NCBI GenBank assembly: GCA_021160485.1
Contig: JAGHCL010000055.1
Span: 1-12,565, forward strand
Reading direction: 5' to 3'
Source of the DNA: Candidatus Desulfofervidaceae bacterium
GTDB taxonomy: Bacteria > Desulfobacterota > Desulfofervidia > Desulfofervidales > Desulfofervidaceae
Length of the DNA stretch: 12,565 nucleotides
Position numbers and translations under genes: made by a program
Notes under the pieces: generated by a model
Told to the model about the DNA's origin: nothing
Databases searched by the model: none
What the model saw: the letters and a program-made list of their open reading frames with translations, nothing else
Part shown: in pieces, positions 1-7,315 of the stretch
How positions within the stretch are numbered: the first letter of the stretch is position 1
How the letters are laid out: each line of letters begins with the position of its first letter

Positions 1-18
1 GATATATAATTATGCAAA

Positions 19-30
19 AATATTAATATT
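19..30. promoter_or_regulatory. Perfect 12-bp AT palindrome, candidate ArsR operator
   Basis: AATATTAATATT reads identically on both strands and ends 12 bases before the ATG of the ArsR-family gene. ArsR/SmtB repressors usually bind AT-rich inverted repeats overlapping their own promoter, so autoregulation here is plausible. The region is very AT-rich, so a palindrome of this length could arise by chance, and the window starts too close upstream to show the promoter. Confidence 0.3.
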
Positions 31-42
31 GTGAGGGAACCC

Positions 43-387
43 ATGGGTGAAGGTTTAAAAAAATGGATAAAGGCATTTAAGGCCTTAGGTGATGAAAACC
101 GGTTGAAGATAGTAAAACTCCTCCTGGTAAGAAAGGAATTGTGTGTTTGTGAGCTGCAGGCACTATTGCGACTGTCTCAGCCTACAATTTCACATCACTT
201 GCGAATATTGGAAGAGGCAGAATTTTTAAAGAGCAGAAGGGAAGGACAATGGGTAATATATCAACTGAATCCTAAAGATGAATTTAAAAATCACCTGATA
301 GAAATCATAGATGAGGCTTTAAAGGAGAATGCTGAGGTGGCCTCTCTGTTAAAAGAAGCAAAGGAGATCAATCTCAGATGTCCCTAG
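43..387 (+). CDS. ArsR/SmtB-family metal- or thiol-responsive repressor
   Basis: This is a cytoplasmic winged-helix DNA-binding repressor of 114 residues, a usual ArsR length. The helix-turn-helix lies around residues 35-60 (LSQPTISHHLRIL), followed by the beta-wing (GQWVIYQLNP). The segment ELCVCEL carries a Cys-x-Cys pair (C34, C36) at the place of the As(III)-sensing motif of classical ArsR, where E. coli has a third Cys three residues on; here that residue is Gln. One more Cys (C113) sits next to the C-terminus. The start is set at ATG 43 because the GTG at 31, which would add four residues, lies within the GAGGG ribosome site (33-37) ideally spaced for ATG 43. The gene overlaps the following CDF gene by 10 bp and so heads the operon, which it probably represses. 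The inducer could be As(III), another thiophilic metal or reactive sulfur; Cys content alone does not decide. Confidence 0.9.
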   Translation: MGEGLKKWIKAFKALGDENRLKIVKLLLVRKELCVCELQALLRLSQPTISHHLRILEEAEFLKSRREGQWVIYQLNPKDEFKNHLIEIIDEALKENAEVASLLKEAKEINLRCP

Positions 388-1289
388 ATTACACCCATAC
401 CATAAGGCGACTTAACCTCAGTGTAGCCTTCAATTTTTTAATTACACTTGCTGAGTTTATTGGGGGAATTTTAACCGGTAGTTTGTCTCTTCTAGCTGAT
501 GCCCTGCATAACCTAACAGACACTTTTTCTATTTTTATTTCTCTAATCGCTTATAAGATCTCTTTGCGTGCTCCGGATACAGTTTACACCTATGGCTATC
601 GGCGAGTGGGCATTTTGGCGGGGTTACTTAATCTGGGCTTGCTTTTTGGCATAAGCCTGTTCCTTTTAAAAGAGGGAATAAGCAGACTTTTCCATCCTCA
701 AGTGGTTGATACGAAATTAATGTTGATTATTGCCTGTATTGGACTTATAGCAAATATTTTAAGTGGTCTTTTACTTTTTAAAGATGCCCAAAAGAGCCTC
801 AACATCAAGGCGGCCTTTTTTCACATTTTGGCCGATGCCTTTTCTTCTATAGGGGTAATTTTGGCAGGTGTTACCATTTATTTCACTCATTTTTATGCAA
901 TTGACACTATCTTTTGCTTTATCATTGCAGCATATCTCATATATGCCAGTGTCGGAATGGCTAGACAGATATTGCCTATTTTGATGCAAAGCGTTCCAAG
1001 TGAATATGATTTGAAAAAGATTGCTAAAGCCATAGAAGAATTGGAAGGAGTAGAGGATATTCACCATCTTCATCTATGGGCCTTAGACGAATACGAAAGG
1101 TATTTTGAATGTCATGTGGAAATAAAGGAAGAGAATTTAGACAGGCTAGAGGAGATTAAGAGGCTGATAAAAGAAGTGCTTTCTAAACAATTTGGCATTT
1201 ATCATTCCACCCTTGAGTTTGAAGTAAAAGGCTGTGAGGATAAGTCCATTGTAAATAAGCATCAGAAGTTAAGAAGGCATTATCACTAG
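378..1289 (+). CDS. Cation diffusion facilitator (CDF) metal efflux transporter, Zn-type
   Basis: This is an inner-membrane metal/proton antiporter of the CDF family (CzcD/ZitB-like, 303 residues), which exports divalent cations such as Zn2+. Six hydrophobic segments fill residues 12-205. The transport site is visible as two HxxxD pairs, H44-D48 in TM2 (DALHNLTD) and H149-D153 in TM5 (FHILAD); this His/Asp pattern is known for zinc-transporting CDFs, as opposed to Mn or Fe types. The cytoplasmic domain (about 210-285) has the expected metal-binding histidines: HHLHLW at 229-234, H246 and H276. The tail ends in His (HYH). The start ATG 378 lies inside the end of the repressor gene, with AGGAG at 362-366. 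Overlap with the repressor implies co-transcription and metal-induced expression. Family assignment is firm; the exact metal is inferred. Confidence 0.95.
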   Translation: MSLDYTHTIRRLNLSVAFNFLITLAEFIGGILTGSLSLLADALHNLTDTFSIFISLIAYKISLRAPDTVYTYGYRRVGILAGLLNLGLLFGISLFLLKEGISRLFHPQVVDTKLMLIIACIGLIANILSGLLLFKDAQKSLNIKAAFFHILADAFSSIGVILAGVTIYFTHFYAIDTIFCFIIAAYLIYASVGMARQILPILMQSVPSEYDLKKIAKAIEELEGVEDIHHLHLWALDEYERYFECHVEIKEENLDRLEEIKRLIKEVLSKQFGIYHSTLEFEVKGCEDKSIVNKHQKLRRHYH

Positions 1290-1310
1290 ACTATAAAAGG
1301 AGGTTGCCAA

Positions 1311-1931
1311 ATGGCTATTGAGATTCAAGACCCAGAATTAAAGGAAATGTTTAAGCATGGTTTGTATTTTCACGGACATTTGTGTCCGGCAATGCCTTTG
1401 GGCCTGCGCGCAGGTCTTTTGGCGAGGAGAAAGTTAGGGGTAGAGCGGGCCAAAAGCAAAGAGCTAATGCTTCTTTCTGAGACTGGCACTGGTCATCTCA
1501 TGCAGTGCTTCTTGGATGGAGTGATGATGGCCACGGGTTGCACCTACGGCAAGGGTAATTGTGAAAAGCTCAACTACAACAAAATGGCCTTTATCTTGAT
1601 TGATGTGGTAGAGAGTAAGGCGGTGCGCATTGCCATCAAGCCTGAATTTATTAAACAAGCCTTGAAATCTCCCTTTATGGAACGACGCCAGCAGGGCATT
1701 CCGCCAGAGATGATTGAGCCAGAGATTGCCGAGGCTGCGGTAAACCGGGTGTTAAACCTACCAGAGGAAGATGTATTTAACATTAGTGATGTCTATGATT
1801 ATGAGTATGTTTATGCCCAAGAAGGCCCGCCCGAATTTTGTGAGGAATGTGGAGAGGTAGTCTTTGGCAGCAAGGCGCGGGTAAAGAAAGGAAGGATTTT
1901 GTGTGTTCCTTGTAGTAGGTATAAGGGATAG
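1311..1931 (+). CDS. FmdE-family protein with C-terminal zinc ribbon
   Basis: The 206-residue protein belongs to the family named after FmdE, encoded in the molybdenum formylmethanofuran dehydrogenase operon of methanogens. Members are also found in bacteria without methanogenesis, and their biochemical role is not established. The N-terminal domain shows the family signature FHGHLCPAMPLG (H21, H23, C25 likely metal ligands), then a conserved-looking Cys block, C66 and GCTYGKGNC (C77, C84). The C-terminus holds a treble-clef or ribbon-like CxxC...CxxC (C177, C180, C198, C201) that should bind Zn. No signal peptide or membrane segment is present, so it is cytoplasmic. AAAGGAGG sits 7 bases before the ATG, a very strong ribosome site. 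It lies 21 bp after the CDF gene and 9 bp before the permease. A metal-handling or redox role fits the neighbours, but this is inference. Confidence 0.88.
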   Translation: MAIEIQDPELKEMFKHGLYFHGHLCPAMPLGLRAGLLARRKLGVERAKSKELMLLSETGTGHLMQCFLDGVMMATGCTYGKGNCEKLNYNKMAFILIDVVESKAVRIAIKPEFIKQALKSPFMERRQQGIPPEMIEPEIAEAAVNRVLNLPEEDVFNISDVYDYEYVYAQEGPPEFCEECGEVVFGSKARVKKGRILCVPCSRYKG

Positions 1932-1940
1932 GAGATAGAA

Positions 1941-2747
1941 ATGCTGGGATGGGGGCAGATAAGCATTTTGTTTGCCGTATTCTTTGTCGTTTCTGTAGTT
2001 TTTATGATGTTTGGTCAGGGAGGAGGTGCAATTTATGTTCCTATGCTTCTTGCCTTTGGGTTACCTCTGTATAAAGCAGCGGCTACAAGTCAGGTCTTAA
2101 TCATTGCCGCCACCTTATCTGCTATGCTCGTCTTCCATAAGGCAAAGATGATTGATTGGTGGTTAGCCTTAATTGTAGAGCCCCCAACCAATCTGGGTGC
2201 CTTTTTAGGTGGTTATCTTTCTCCTCATTTCCCACCCATGTTTTCTAAGCTGGCCTTTGCAGGCATCCTTTTAGTTGGTGCCTATTTTATGATTAAGCCC
2301 ATCCAGGAAAGACAACCTCTTTCCCGCAAACGACATTGGTTTTGCCTCTACCGCAATATAGGTGAATACGAATACAGGCTTAACCTTTTCATTATCATTC
2401 CTATCATGATTTTAGCTGGTTTTATTGCTGGTATGCTTGGGGTGGGTGGTGGTCTTTTTAAATTACCTGCGTTAGTCCTTTTAGGTGGTGTGCCGATGAA
2501 GGTAGCCGTGGGTTCTTCCAGTTTGATGATTGGTATTACAGCCTTGACTGGACTTTTAGGACACGCTTTGGTTGGACATTTTGAACCAAAACTGGCCCTA
2601 ACTCTAGGCGTGGCCGTCTTTTCCGGAGCCCAAGTAGGGGCGAGATTAGGAGTAAGGATTGACAAAAAGAAACATAAGAAATATTTTGGCTATCTCTTAG
2701 TATTTATCGCTTGCTGGATGGTGTATATGAGTTTTAAAGGAGGTTAA
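1941..2747 (+). CDS. TauE/SafE (TSUP) family membrane permease
   Basis: This is a polytopic inner-membrane permease of 268 residues. TSUP members are linked to movement of sulfite, sulfonates, thiosulfate and related sulfur compounds, and some to other anions. The family's internal duplication is clear: the glycine-rich re-entrant motif GQGGGAIYVPML at 25-36 recurs as GVGGGLFKLPAL at 167-178, each followed by a small-residue helix ending in a Ser/Thr-Gln or Ser-rich stretch (AATSQ, VGSSS). A charged cytoplasmic loop (about 121-145) separates the halves. The start ATG 1941 has AGGAGA five bases upstream. It lies 9 bp after the FmdE-family gene, and its stop directly abuts the cytochrome ATG, so the two are probably translationally coupled. 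A sulfur-compound substrate is the best guess given the redox partner, but it is not shown by the sequence. Confidence 0.88.
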   Translation: MLGWGQISILFAVFFVVSVVFMMFGQGGGAIYVPMLLAFGLPLYKAAATSQVLIIAATLSAMLVFHKAKMIDWWLALIVEPPTNLGAFLGGYLSPHFPPMFSKLAFAGILLVGAYFMIKPIQERQPLSRKRHWFCLYRNIGEYEYRLNLFIIIPIMILAGFIAGMLGVGGGLFKLPALVLLGGVPMKVAVGSSSLMIGITALTGLLGHALVGHFEPKLALTLGVAVFSGAQVGARLGVRIDKKKHKKYFGYLLVFIACWMVYMSFKGG

Positions 2748-4682
2748 ATGATGAAATACCTGCTCTATGCGCTGCTTGGTCTTTTTGTTGTTGTGGCTAT
2801 TGCTGTGATCATAATTACAGGTGGCTCGCAGTGTCCAAGGAAAATCTATTTAAGAGACGAAAACGGTAATATTATTACTCCTCAAAGCATCGTTCCTTAT
2901 AGCCCTAGACAGACTTGTGGCCTTTCTGGTTGTCATGACTATGAAAAGATTGTTAAAGGCTATCACTTTACTCAAGGCTGGGGCGAAAAGGTAAAGGCAG
3001 CAGACAAGGATATCTATCCATGGCTTTTAAGCTATGGCAACTACGGGGGCAGATGGTGCCCTACGGCACCTGACTTTCACTGGCTAAGTCCTTTGAAAAT
3101 TTCTTCACCCCTGGAATACGACTTAACTTCCTTTAGCTTTGCCGCTAATTGCGGTGTTTGCCATCCTGGCGGCAATACCATGGAACATGACCGACAGGGA
3201 CACCGCTATGATGTCTATTTAAAGGAACATCCTGAAATGGCCGCTGATCCTACCAATGGTGATTATTACCAGAGCAAATGGGACAAAACAGGGGTAATAG
3301 AGGCCGATTGCCTTATGTGCCACTTAAAGGGCTATAACTTTAAAATCCGCTGGGCCCAAATTCAGAACCTGAACTTCAAGTGGGCCTCTACGGCTGCGGC
3401 ACACTTAGGAGAAGTTATCGGCACCGTGAAGAGTGGTCAGACGCCAATTGTCCGATACAACCCACGACTGTTTGATGCAAAAGGTAAGGTTTTCCTAAAC
3501 CTTACCCGTAAAGTAGATGATAAGATTTGTATAGGCTGTCATAAGTTTTCGGATTGGAAGAAGCGAGGAGTTACCTGGAGTGCCCAGCATGATATCCACC
3601 TTAAAAAAGGTATGCACTGTATAGACTGTCACCGTGCAGGGATGCTAGCTCCAGATCCGAAGATTCGGGGTAAGGAAGAGCACCAATTTGCCAAAGGGGA
3701 TGACCCCGGTGTTTGGGTGAGGAATGATTTGGATAATACCTTAACCTGCAAAACCTGCCATGCTCAAGGATTAAAGCGCATCTATATGTGGGGCCACAAA
3801 CTTATCTTGGGCAAGTGCTTTGCGAAGCTTGATTGCACTGTCTGTCATATACCGCAGCGGGCCTGTCAGGCGGCGTTAATTCAAGATAGCACGGTCTTTA
3901 ATAAAAATACCGGGATCCCTGAATCCAAACGTGTGTGGACATACTACGGGGAGGAGGGAAAATACTACAATTACTACAAGGACTTACTTTCCTATTTACC
4001 TGACCAGCCAGTCCATTTTTGGCAACCAGAGCTTTGTATATATAAGGACAAGATCTATCCTATCAACCGCACTCATACCATTTGGCTGGGTTTGAAAACA
4101 CCAGGTAAGCCTGGCATCATGCAGATTTCCATGCACAAACTCTGGGAGATATGGCAGGAGCATTATAAAGAGGGTAAATATCCAGAGCTTAATAAAATTA
4201 AAGATGACAATAATGATGGGTATCCAGAGATAAACACACCTGCTGAAAGAACAACCATTATTAAGGCGGTCAAGGCATTTTTAAAAGATAAAGGAGTTGA
4301 TTTGGACAAAGGGGAGGTTGTTTTAGTAGAGGACAACTTAGTTTATACCGACGGCACGCATTATAAAATACTTCCCAAAACAAGCTATGAAAGCAGCCCA
4401 TATGCCTCAGCCTTTAAGTTAAGTCATGATGTGGTACCCAGGGAAATGACGCGGGGGTATCGGAGTTGCAAAGAGTGTCATTCGCCTAAAAGCGAGTTTT
4501 TCTATCGCCCGGTGTTGGTGAAATTATGGGATGCAAATGGCAAGTTGCAATGGGAGCCGCAATATAAGCAACTTGGATATACAAAAGAGCAAGTAGAAAG
4601 GTTGACACACCTTAAAATTCCAACCTGGAAGAGACGGTTACATCGGTGGTGGAATGCCTGGCATGAATTTTGGAGTGGATAA
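2748..4682 (+). CDS. Membrane-anchored octaheme c-type cytochrome
   Basis: The 644-residue protein carries an N-terminal hydrophobic anchor or uncleaved signal (about 4-24), placing the rest outside the cytoplasmic membrane. Seven canonical CxxCH haem sites are visible (histidines 139, 192, 265, 295, 338, 367, 578) plus one CX4CH site (C57, C62, H63), giving eight predicted covalent haems. Haems 2-7 lie within residues 135-367. A haem-free stretch of about 205 residues follows before haem 8. That stretch holds a DxNxDG calcium-loop-like motif at 486-491 within a charged DDNNDG segment. Five further Cys (29, 104, 357, 373, 430) are outside haem motifs. The C-terminus (627-643) is basic and Trp-rich (five Trp), possibly membrane-associating. 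ATG 2748 and ATG 2751 are both usable; the second is better spaced (7 bases) from GGAGG at 2739-2743. Octaheme proteins include tetrathionate, hydroxylamine and sulfite reductases, but I cannot assign this one. It lacks an MccA-type long CXnCH motif and may be a reductase or an electron conduit. Confidence 0.9.
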   Translation: MMKYLLYALLGLFVVVAIAVIIITGGSQCPRKIYLRDENGNIITPQSIVPYSPRQTCGLSGCHDYEKIVKGYHFTQGWGEKVKAADKDIYPWLLSYGNYGGRWCPTAPDFHWLSPLKISSPLEYDLTSFSFAANCGVCHPGGNTMEHDRQGHRYDVYLKEHPEMAADPTNGDYYQSKWDKTGVIEADCLMCHLKGYNFKIRWAQIQNLNFKWASTAAAHLGEVIGTVKSGQTPIVRYNPRLFDAKGKVFLNLTRKVDDKICIGCHKFSDWKKRGVTWSAQHDIHLKKGMHCIDCHRAGMLAPDPKIRGKEEHQFAKGDDPGVWVRNDLDNTLTCKTCHAQGLKRIYMWGHKLILGKCFAKLDCTVCHIPQRACQAALIQDSTVFNKNTGIPESKRVWTYYGEEGKYYNYYKDLLSYLPDQPVHFWQPELCIYKDKIYPINRTHTIWLGLKTPGKPGIMQISMHKLWEIWQEHYKEGKYPELNKIKDDNNDGYPEINTPAERTTIIKAVKAFLKDKGVDLDKGEVVLVEDNLVYTDGTHYKILPKTSYESSPYASAFKLSHDVVPREMTRGYRSCKECHSPKSEFFYRPVLVKLWDANGKLQWEPQYKQLGYTKEQVERLTHLKIPTWKRRLHRWWNAWHEFWSG

Positions 4683-4735
4683 TAGTCAAAAGAATATTAT
4701 AAAAGTTGTATTCTAAAGACATTCTATCACTATTT

Positions 4736-5032
4736 TTACACTGGATGACAAACAACAGTAGTATGGAAGGTATAGCCTATATCTGCCTCAATCGTCCAGA
4801 TAGTTTCATATTGATGGTCAAAATTTAAAGGTATACCAGTATTTGTCTGGCCGTTATAAGTAGCGTTATTAGTTGATGCCCATTTCCCATGACACCCAGG
4901 ACTCATAGTGACAGGTTTGCAATTAAAGTAATATTGACTCATGCGACCAGAAGCAAGTTTAAAAACCGGCTCTTCAGCATACCAAAAGGCCTTTTCTAAA
5001 AGCAATCCAGCCAGTCTTGCTTTTAAATCCAT
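4736..5032 (-). pseudogene. pyrE: Truncated pyrE 5' end fused to the 3' end of an unrelated (possibly pilin-like) gene
   Basis: Residues 1-45 read as the N-terminus of orotate phosphoribosyltransferase (UMP synthesis): a [27 protein letters not shown] segment, matching the conserved FxLxSGxxSxxYFxxK region, then P-VTMSPG where family members continue into their phosphoribosyl-binding fold. From about residue 46 (near base 4898) the family pattern stops. The remaining 53 residues are rich in Asn, Thr and aromatics, with two Cys (SPGCHG and VVCHPV near the end). This resembles the disulfide-looped C-terminus of a secreted or pilin-type protein; that reading is weak. The catalytic PRPP loop is absent, so no OPRTase activity is expected from about 98 residues (family about 180-210). 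The start ATG 5032 has GAGG upstream and lies 41 bp after tatD. The hybrid may be a real rearrangement or an assembly join. Confidence 0.7.
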
Positions 5033-5073
5033 TACTTTTGCCTCATCTTACTAACATCCACGCATTCATCCAT

Positions 5074-5838
5074 TCATGCTTCTTCTAACCCTAATACCCT
5101 TTTTGCATTCTCAGTCGTGGTTAATGCCACTTCTTCTAAAGATATATTTTTTAATTCTGCCACTTTTTCTGCAGTATATCGTAAAAAGGCAGGCTCGTTG
5201 GGTTTACCCCGTTTGGGCACTGGGGCTAAAAAGGGGGCGTCTGTTTCTAGAAGTAACCAGCCTAGAGGAATGTTTTTTGTGACTTCCTGTAGGCGCTGCG
5301 CTTTGGGGAAGGTTACAATACCTGGGATAGAAATATAAAAGCCTGCTTTTATACATTGTTTTGCCAAGATGGTATCTCCAGGAAAACAGTGCCAGATACC
5401 GCCGCAGGTAAACCCATTTGTTTCCTCAAGCACCTTCCATGTTTCAGAAATAGCTTCACGACAGTGAATTATAATGGGTTTGCCTATTTTTTGAGCCAGA
5501 TTAATTTGCCTTTTAAAAGCCGCAAATTGAATTTGTTTTGGCGAAAAATCGCGATAAAAATCTAAACCAATTTCCCCAATGGCTACTACTCGGGGATGCT
5601 TTCCTAGTTCTTCTAATTCAGTGTAAGTGGAATCATCCAGTGTTTTGGCTTCATGTGGATGTATACCCACTGTTGCCCAGACAAAATCGTATTGCTCTGC
5701 TAACTTCACTGCTTTTCTGCTACTGGGTAGGTCTATACCAATGGTGACAATTCGGGTTACACCATGTGCCTCAGCCCTTGCTAGGCTTCCTTCTATATCT
5801 TTAAGCATATCCAGATGGCAGTGGGTATCAGTAAGCAT
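5074..5838 (-). CDS. tatD: TatD-family metal-dependent hydrolase (DNase)
   Basis: The 254-residue cytoplasmic TIM-barrel hydrolase of the amidohydrolase superfamily is normal TatD length. TatD proteins are two-metal, Mg-dependent deoxyribonucleases/3'-5' exonucleases implicated in DNA fragmentation and repair. All metal-site motifs are present: THCHLD (H6, H8, D10), GEIGLDFY (E89), IHCRE (H125), WHCF (H150) and LETDAPFLAP (D200). The C-terminus ends in the usual TTENAKRVLGL helix. The ATG shares its A with the TAA stop of the upstream peptidase gene (TAATG, one-base overlap), so translation is probably coupled. Downstream is the truncated pyrE. It could be called YcfH/YabD rather than TatD proper; the paralogs are not separable from one sequence. 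Confidence 0.95.
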   Translation of the reverse strand: MLTDTHCHLDMLKDIEGSLARAEAHGVTRIVTIGIDLPSSRKAVKLAEQYDFVWATVGIHPHEAKTLDDSTYTELEELGKHPRVVAIGEIGLDFYRDFSPKQIQFAAFKRQINLAQKIGKPIIIHCREAISETWKVLEETNGFTCGGIWHCFPGDTILAKQCIKAGFYISIPGIVTFPKAQRLQEVTKNIPLGWLLLETDAPFLAPVPKRGKPNEPAFLRYTAEKVAELKNISLEEVALTTTENAKRVLGLEEA

Positions 5839-7181
5839 TACTTAATTAATCCTACCTGGCGAAGTTTGGCCGTAATATTATTTTTTAACCAGTGCGGATC
5901 CCACCATTCCACTGGATTGACAAATACCCCCTGCACAAGCATACTGAAATGAAGATGATCTCCTCCAGCTAGTCCAGTGGCTCCGGTATAGCCGATAATA
6001 TCGCCTTTTTTGACTTGCTGTCCTTCTTTTACCTGAAAACTACTTAGGTGGCCATAGAGGCTGAATAGGCCTAAACCATGGTCTATGATGACCGCATTTC
6101 CGTAGATGCCGAGATAGCCTCTGTACACAACAATCCCGTTATTTGCTGCCGGGATAGGAGCGTGAGCAATGGAAGCAATGTCTACCCCAGCATGGATGGA
6201 CTTACTTATTTTTCTTCCATGATAATAATAGCTTCGTCTATCGCCAAAGGTAGCCCTAGTGACTCCCTTCATTCTGATAAAACTGCCTTCCCACAAAGGG
6301 GTGGGATTAGAAACCTGACATATTTTTTGAATTTCTTTATTTGATTTTGCTCTTAACTCTGCATTGACTTTAATAAAAGTTTCGAGATATTTTCCTTGAA
6401 GTTCAGGATAAATGTTCCAGAATTCAGGCATTTTAGCCCGCAAGAAGTTGTCAGAAATGATTAATTTGTCATATTTAAATTTCCGTGGAATGATGTGATA
6501 ATAAAATCCACCTTCTCCTTTATTGCCAGCTTTATCTAAGCACACAATCCGGTAGAGTATTTCAGAGGAAATTTCATAAGGATAGGCAAATAAACACAAA
6601 TATACACCCTTCCAGTTATAACCGTGGAAAAAATAGTCACCAGCCTTAACCCCGTGTTTTAATAACATTTCAGGAGACCGATAGATAACAAGTACACTTC
6701 CTCCTCGGCTGATGTTATGGCTCCGTGTGAGGACTTCTATTGTAGGTGGGGTGCAGTCAACGACAACATTGTATCTTACCTCTGCGGTGTTGCCTTTACC
6801 CCAATGCCAGAAAGAGTAATCTCTGGCATAAACAACTAGGACGGCTGGTCCATCATGTACGCCCAGCTTTTTCGGCGTTACCGTAATATTTATTGTCTGG
6901 AAATGTAAAGGCTCTTGGTCCTTCGTTCTGGGAAAGACCTTTTTAAAGATAGTATGTTTTAAGTTATCCTGTTCAATAAATACTTCTACCTCTTTTAAAC
7001 CCCGCCCTTTTTCTTGGAAGGTAAGCGTAAACTTCTTACTAGCAGGAAGATACCCATCTGGCTTGGGAGAAAAAATAATTTGGGGAGGAGAAGTTTCCAA
7101 AAAATTGCTTAGAATTACAGCCGCACCCAAGAGTAAAACAAGCACAATTCCTAAAAAGAGGCGTCTCTTACCTGATTTCAA
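5838..7181 (-). CDS. Membrane-anchored M23 (LytM) peptidase
   Basis: This 447-residue protein starts with a basic N-terminus and one hydrophobic segment (about 8-27), so it is periplasmic and inner-membrane-anchored. Residues about 30-230 are beta-rich, probably two Ig-like domains (VVVDCTPPTIEV marks a domain boundary). A linker of about 60 residues precedes the C-terminal LytM/M23 zinc endopeptidase domain (about 300-430). The zinc and catalytic residues are present: HAGVD (H330, D334), YGHLS (H378) and GDHLHF (H409, H411). It is therefore likely active and not a degenerate EnvC/NlpD-type activator, and should cut peptidoglycan cross-links. The start is TTG 7181, with AAAGGAGG six bases upstream; no ATG is nearby. 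A Lys-rich stretch near the C-terminus ends the chain. It overlaps tatD by one base, forming a small operon. Confidence 0.92.
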   Translation of the reverse strand: MKSGKRRLFLGIVLVLLLGAAVILSNFLETSPPQIIFSPKPDGYLPASKKFTLTFQEKGRGLKEVEVFIEQDNLKHTIFKKVFPRTKDQEPLHFQTINITVTPKKLGVHDGPAVLVVYARDYSFWHWGKGNTAEVRYNVVVDCTPPTIEVLTRSHNISRGGSVLVIYRSPEMLLKHGVKAGDYFFHGYNWKGVYLCLFAYPYEISSEILYRIVCLDKAGNKGEGGFYYHIIPRKFKYDKLIISDNFLRAKMPEFWNIYPELQGKYLETFIKVNAELRAKSNKEIQKICQVSNPTPLWEGSFIRMKGVTRATFGDRRSYYYHGRKISKSIHAGVDIASIAHAPIPAANNGIVVYRGYLGIYGNAVIIDHGLGLFSLYGHLSSFQVKEGQQVKKGDIIGYTGATGLAGGDHLHFSMLVQGVFVNPVEWWDPHWLKNNITAKLRQVGLIK

Positions 7182-7211
7182 AATAGACCTCCTTTTATTA
7201 AGTTATCTTTG

Positions 7212-7315
7212 ACCACGAAGGGCATAGAAACTATGAAGTTTCATAGCACAAGCTCAATAATTTAACAAATCATAAAATTTCGTCTTTTCTTCCTGCTCTT
7301 TGTGTTCTTCGTGGT
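7212..7315. repeat. Inverted pair of degenerate 9-nt-period CACGAAG repeats
   Basis: Each arm consists of about three 9-nt units with consensus RRCACGAAG. The left arm reads forward from ACCACGAAG (7212-7220) to about 7238; the right arm reads on the - strand from an identical ACCACGAAG (7315-7307) inward through AACACAAAG (7306-7298) to 7289. The outer 9-mers are perfect inverted copies 86 bp apart; inner units have decayed. Inside the left arm lies the 16-base palindrome CTATGAAGTTTCATAG (7231-7246; mirrored arms of 7 with a 2-base centre). Short CACGAAG-type strings recur between genes of many bacteria in my recollection; their origin is not clear. Confidence 0.55.

Noticed and set aside
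31..45. GTG start at 31 for the ArsR gene
   Set aside because: The GTGAGGG around 31-37 serves better as the ribosome site of ATG 43; the added four residues are not part of the family fold.
771..1073. 100-codon - strand frame inside the CDF gene
   Set aside because: Shadow of the strongly supported CDF transporter, with no independent motif.
4691..4714. AGAATA/TATTCT inverted repeat after the cytochrome gene as a terminator
   Set aside because: The stem is only 6 bp, mostly AT, with a 12-base loop and no T-run. It is too weak to call.
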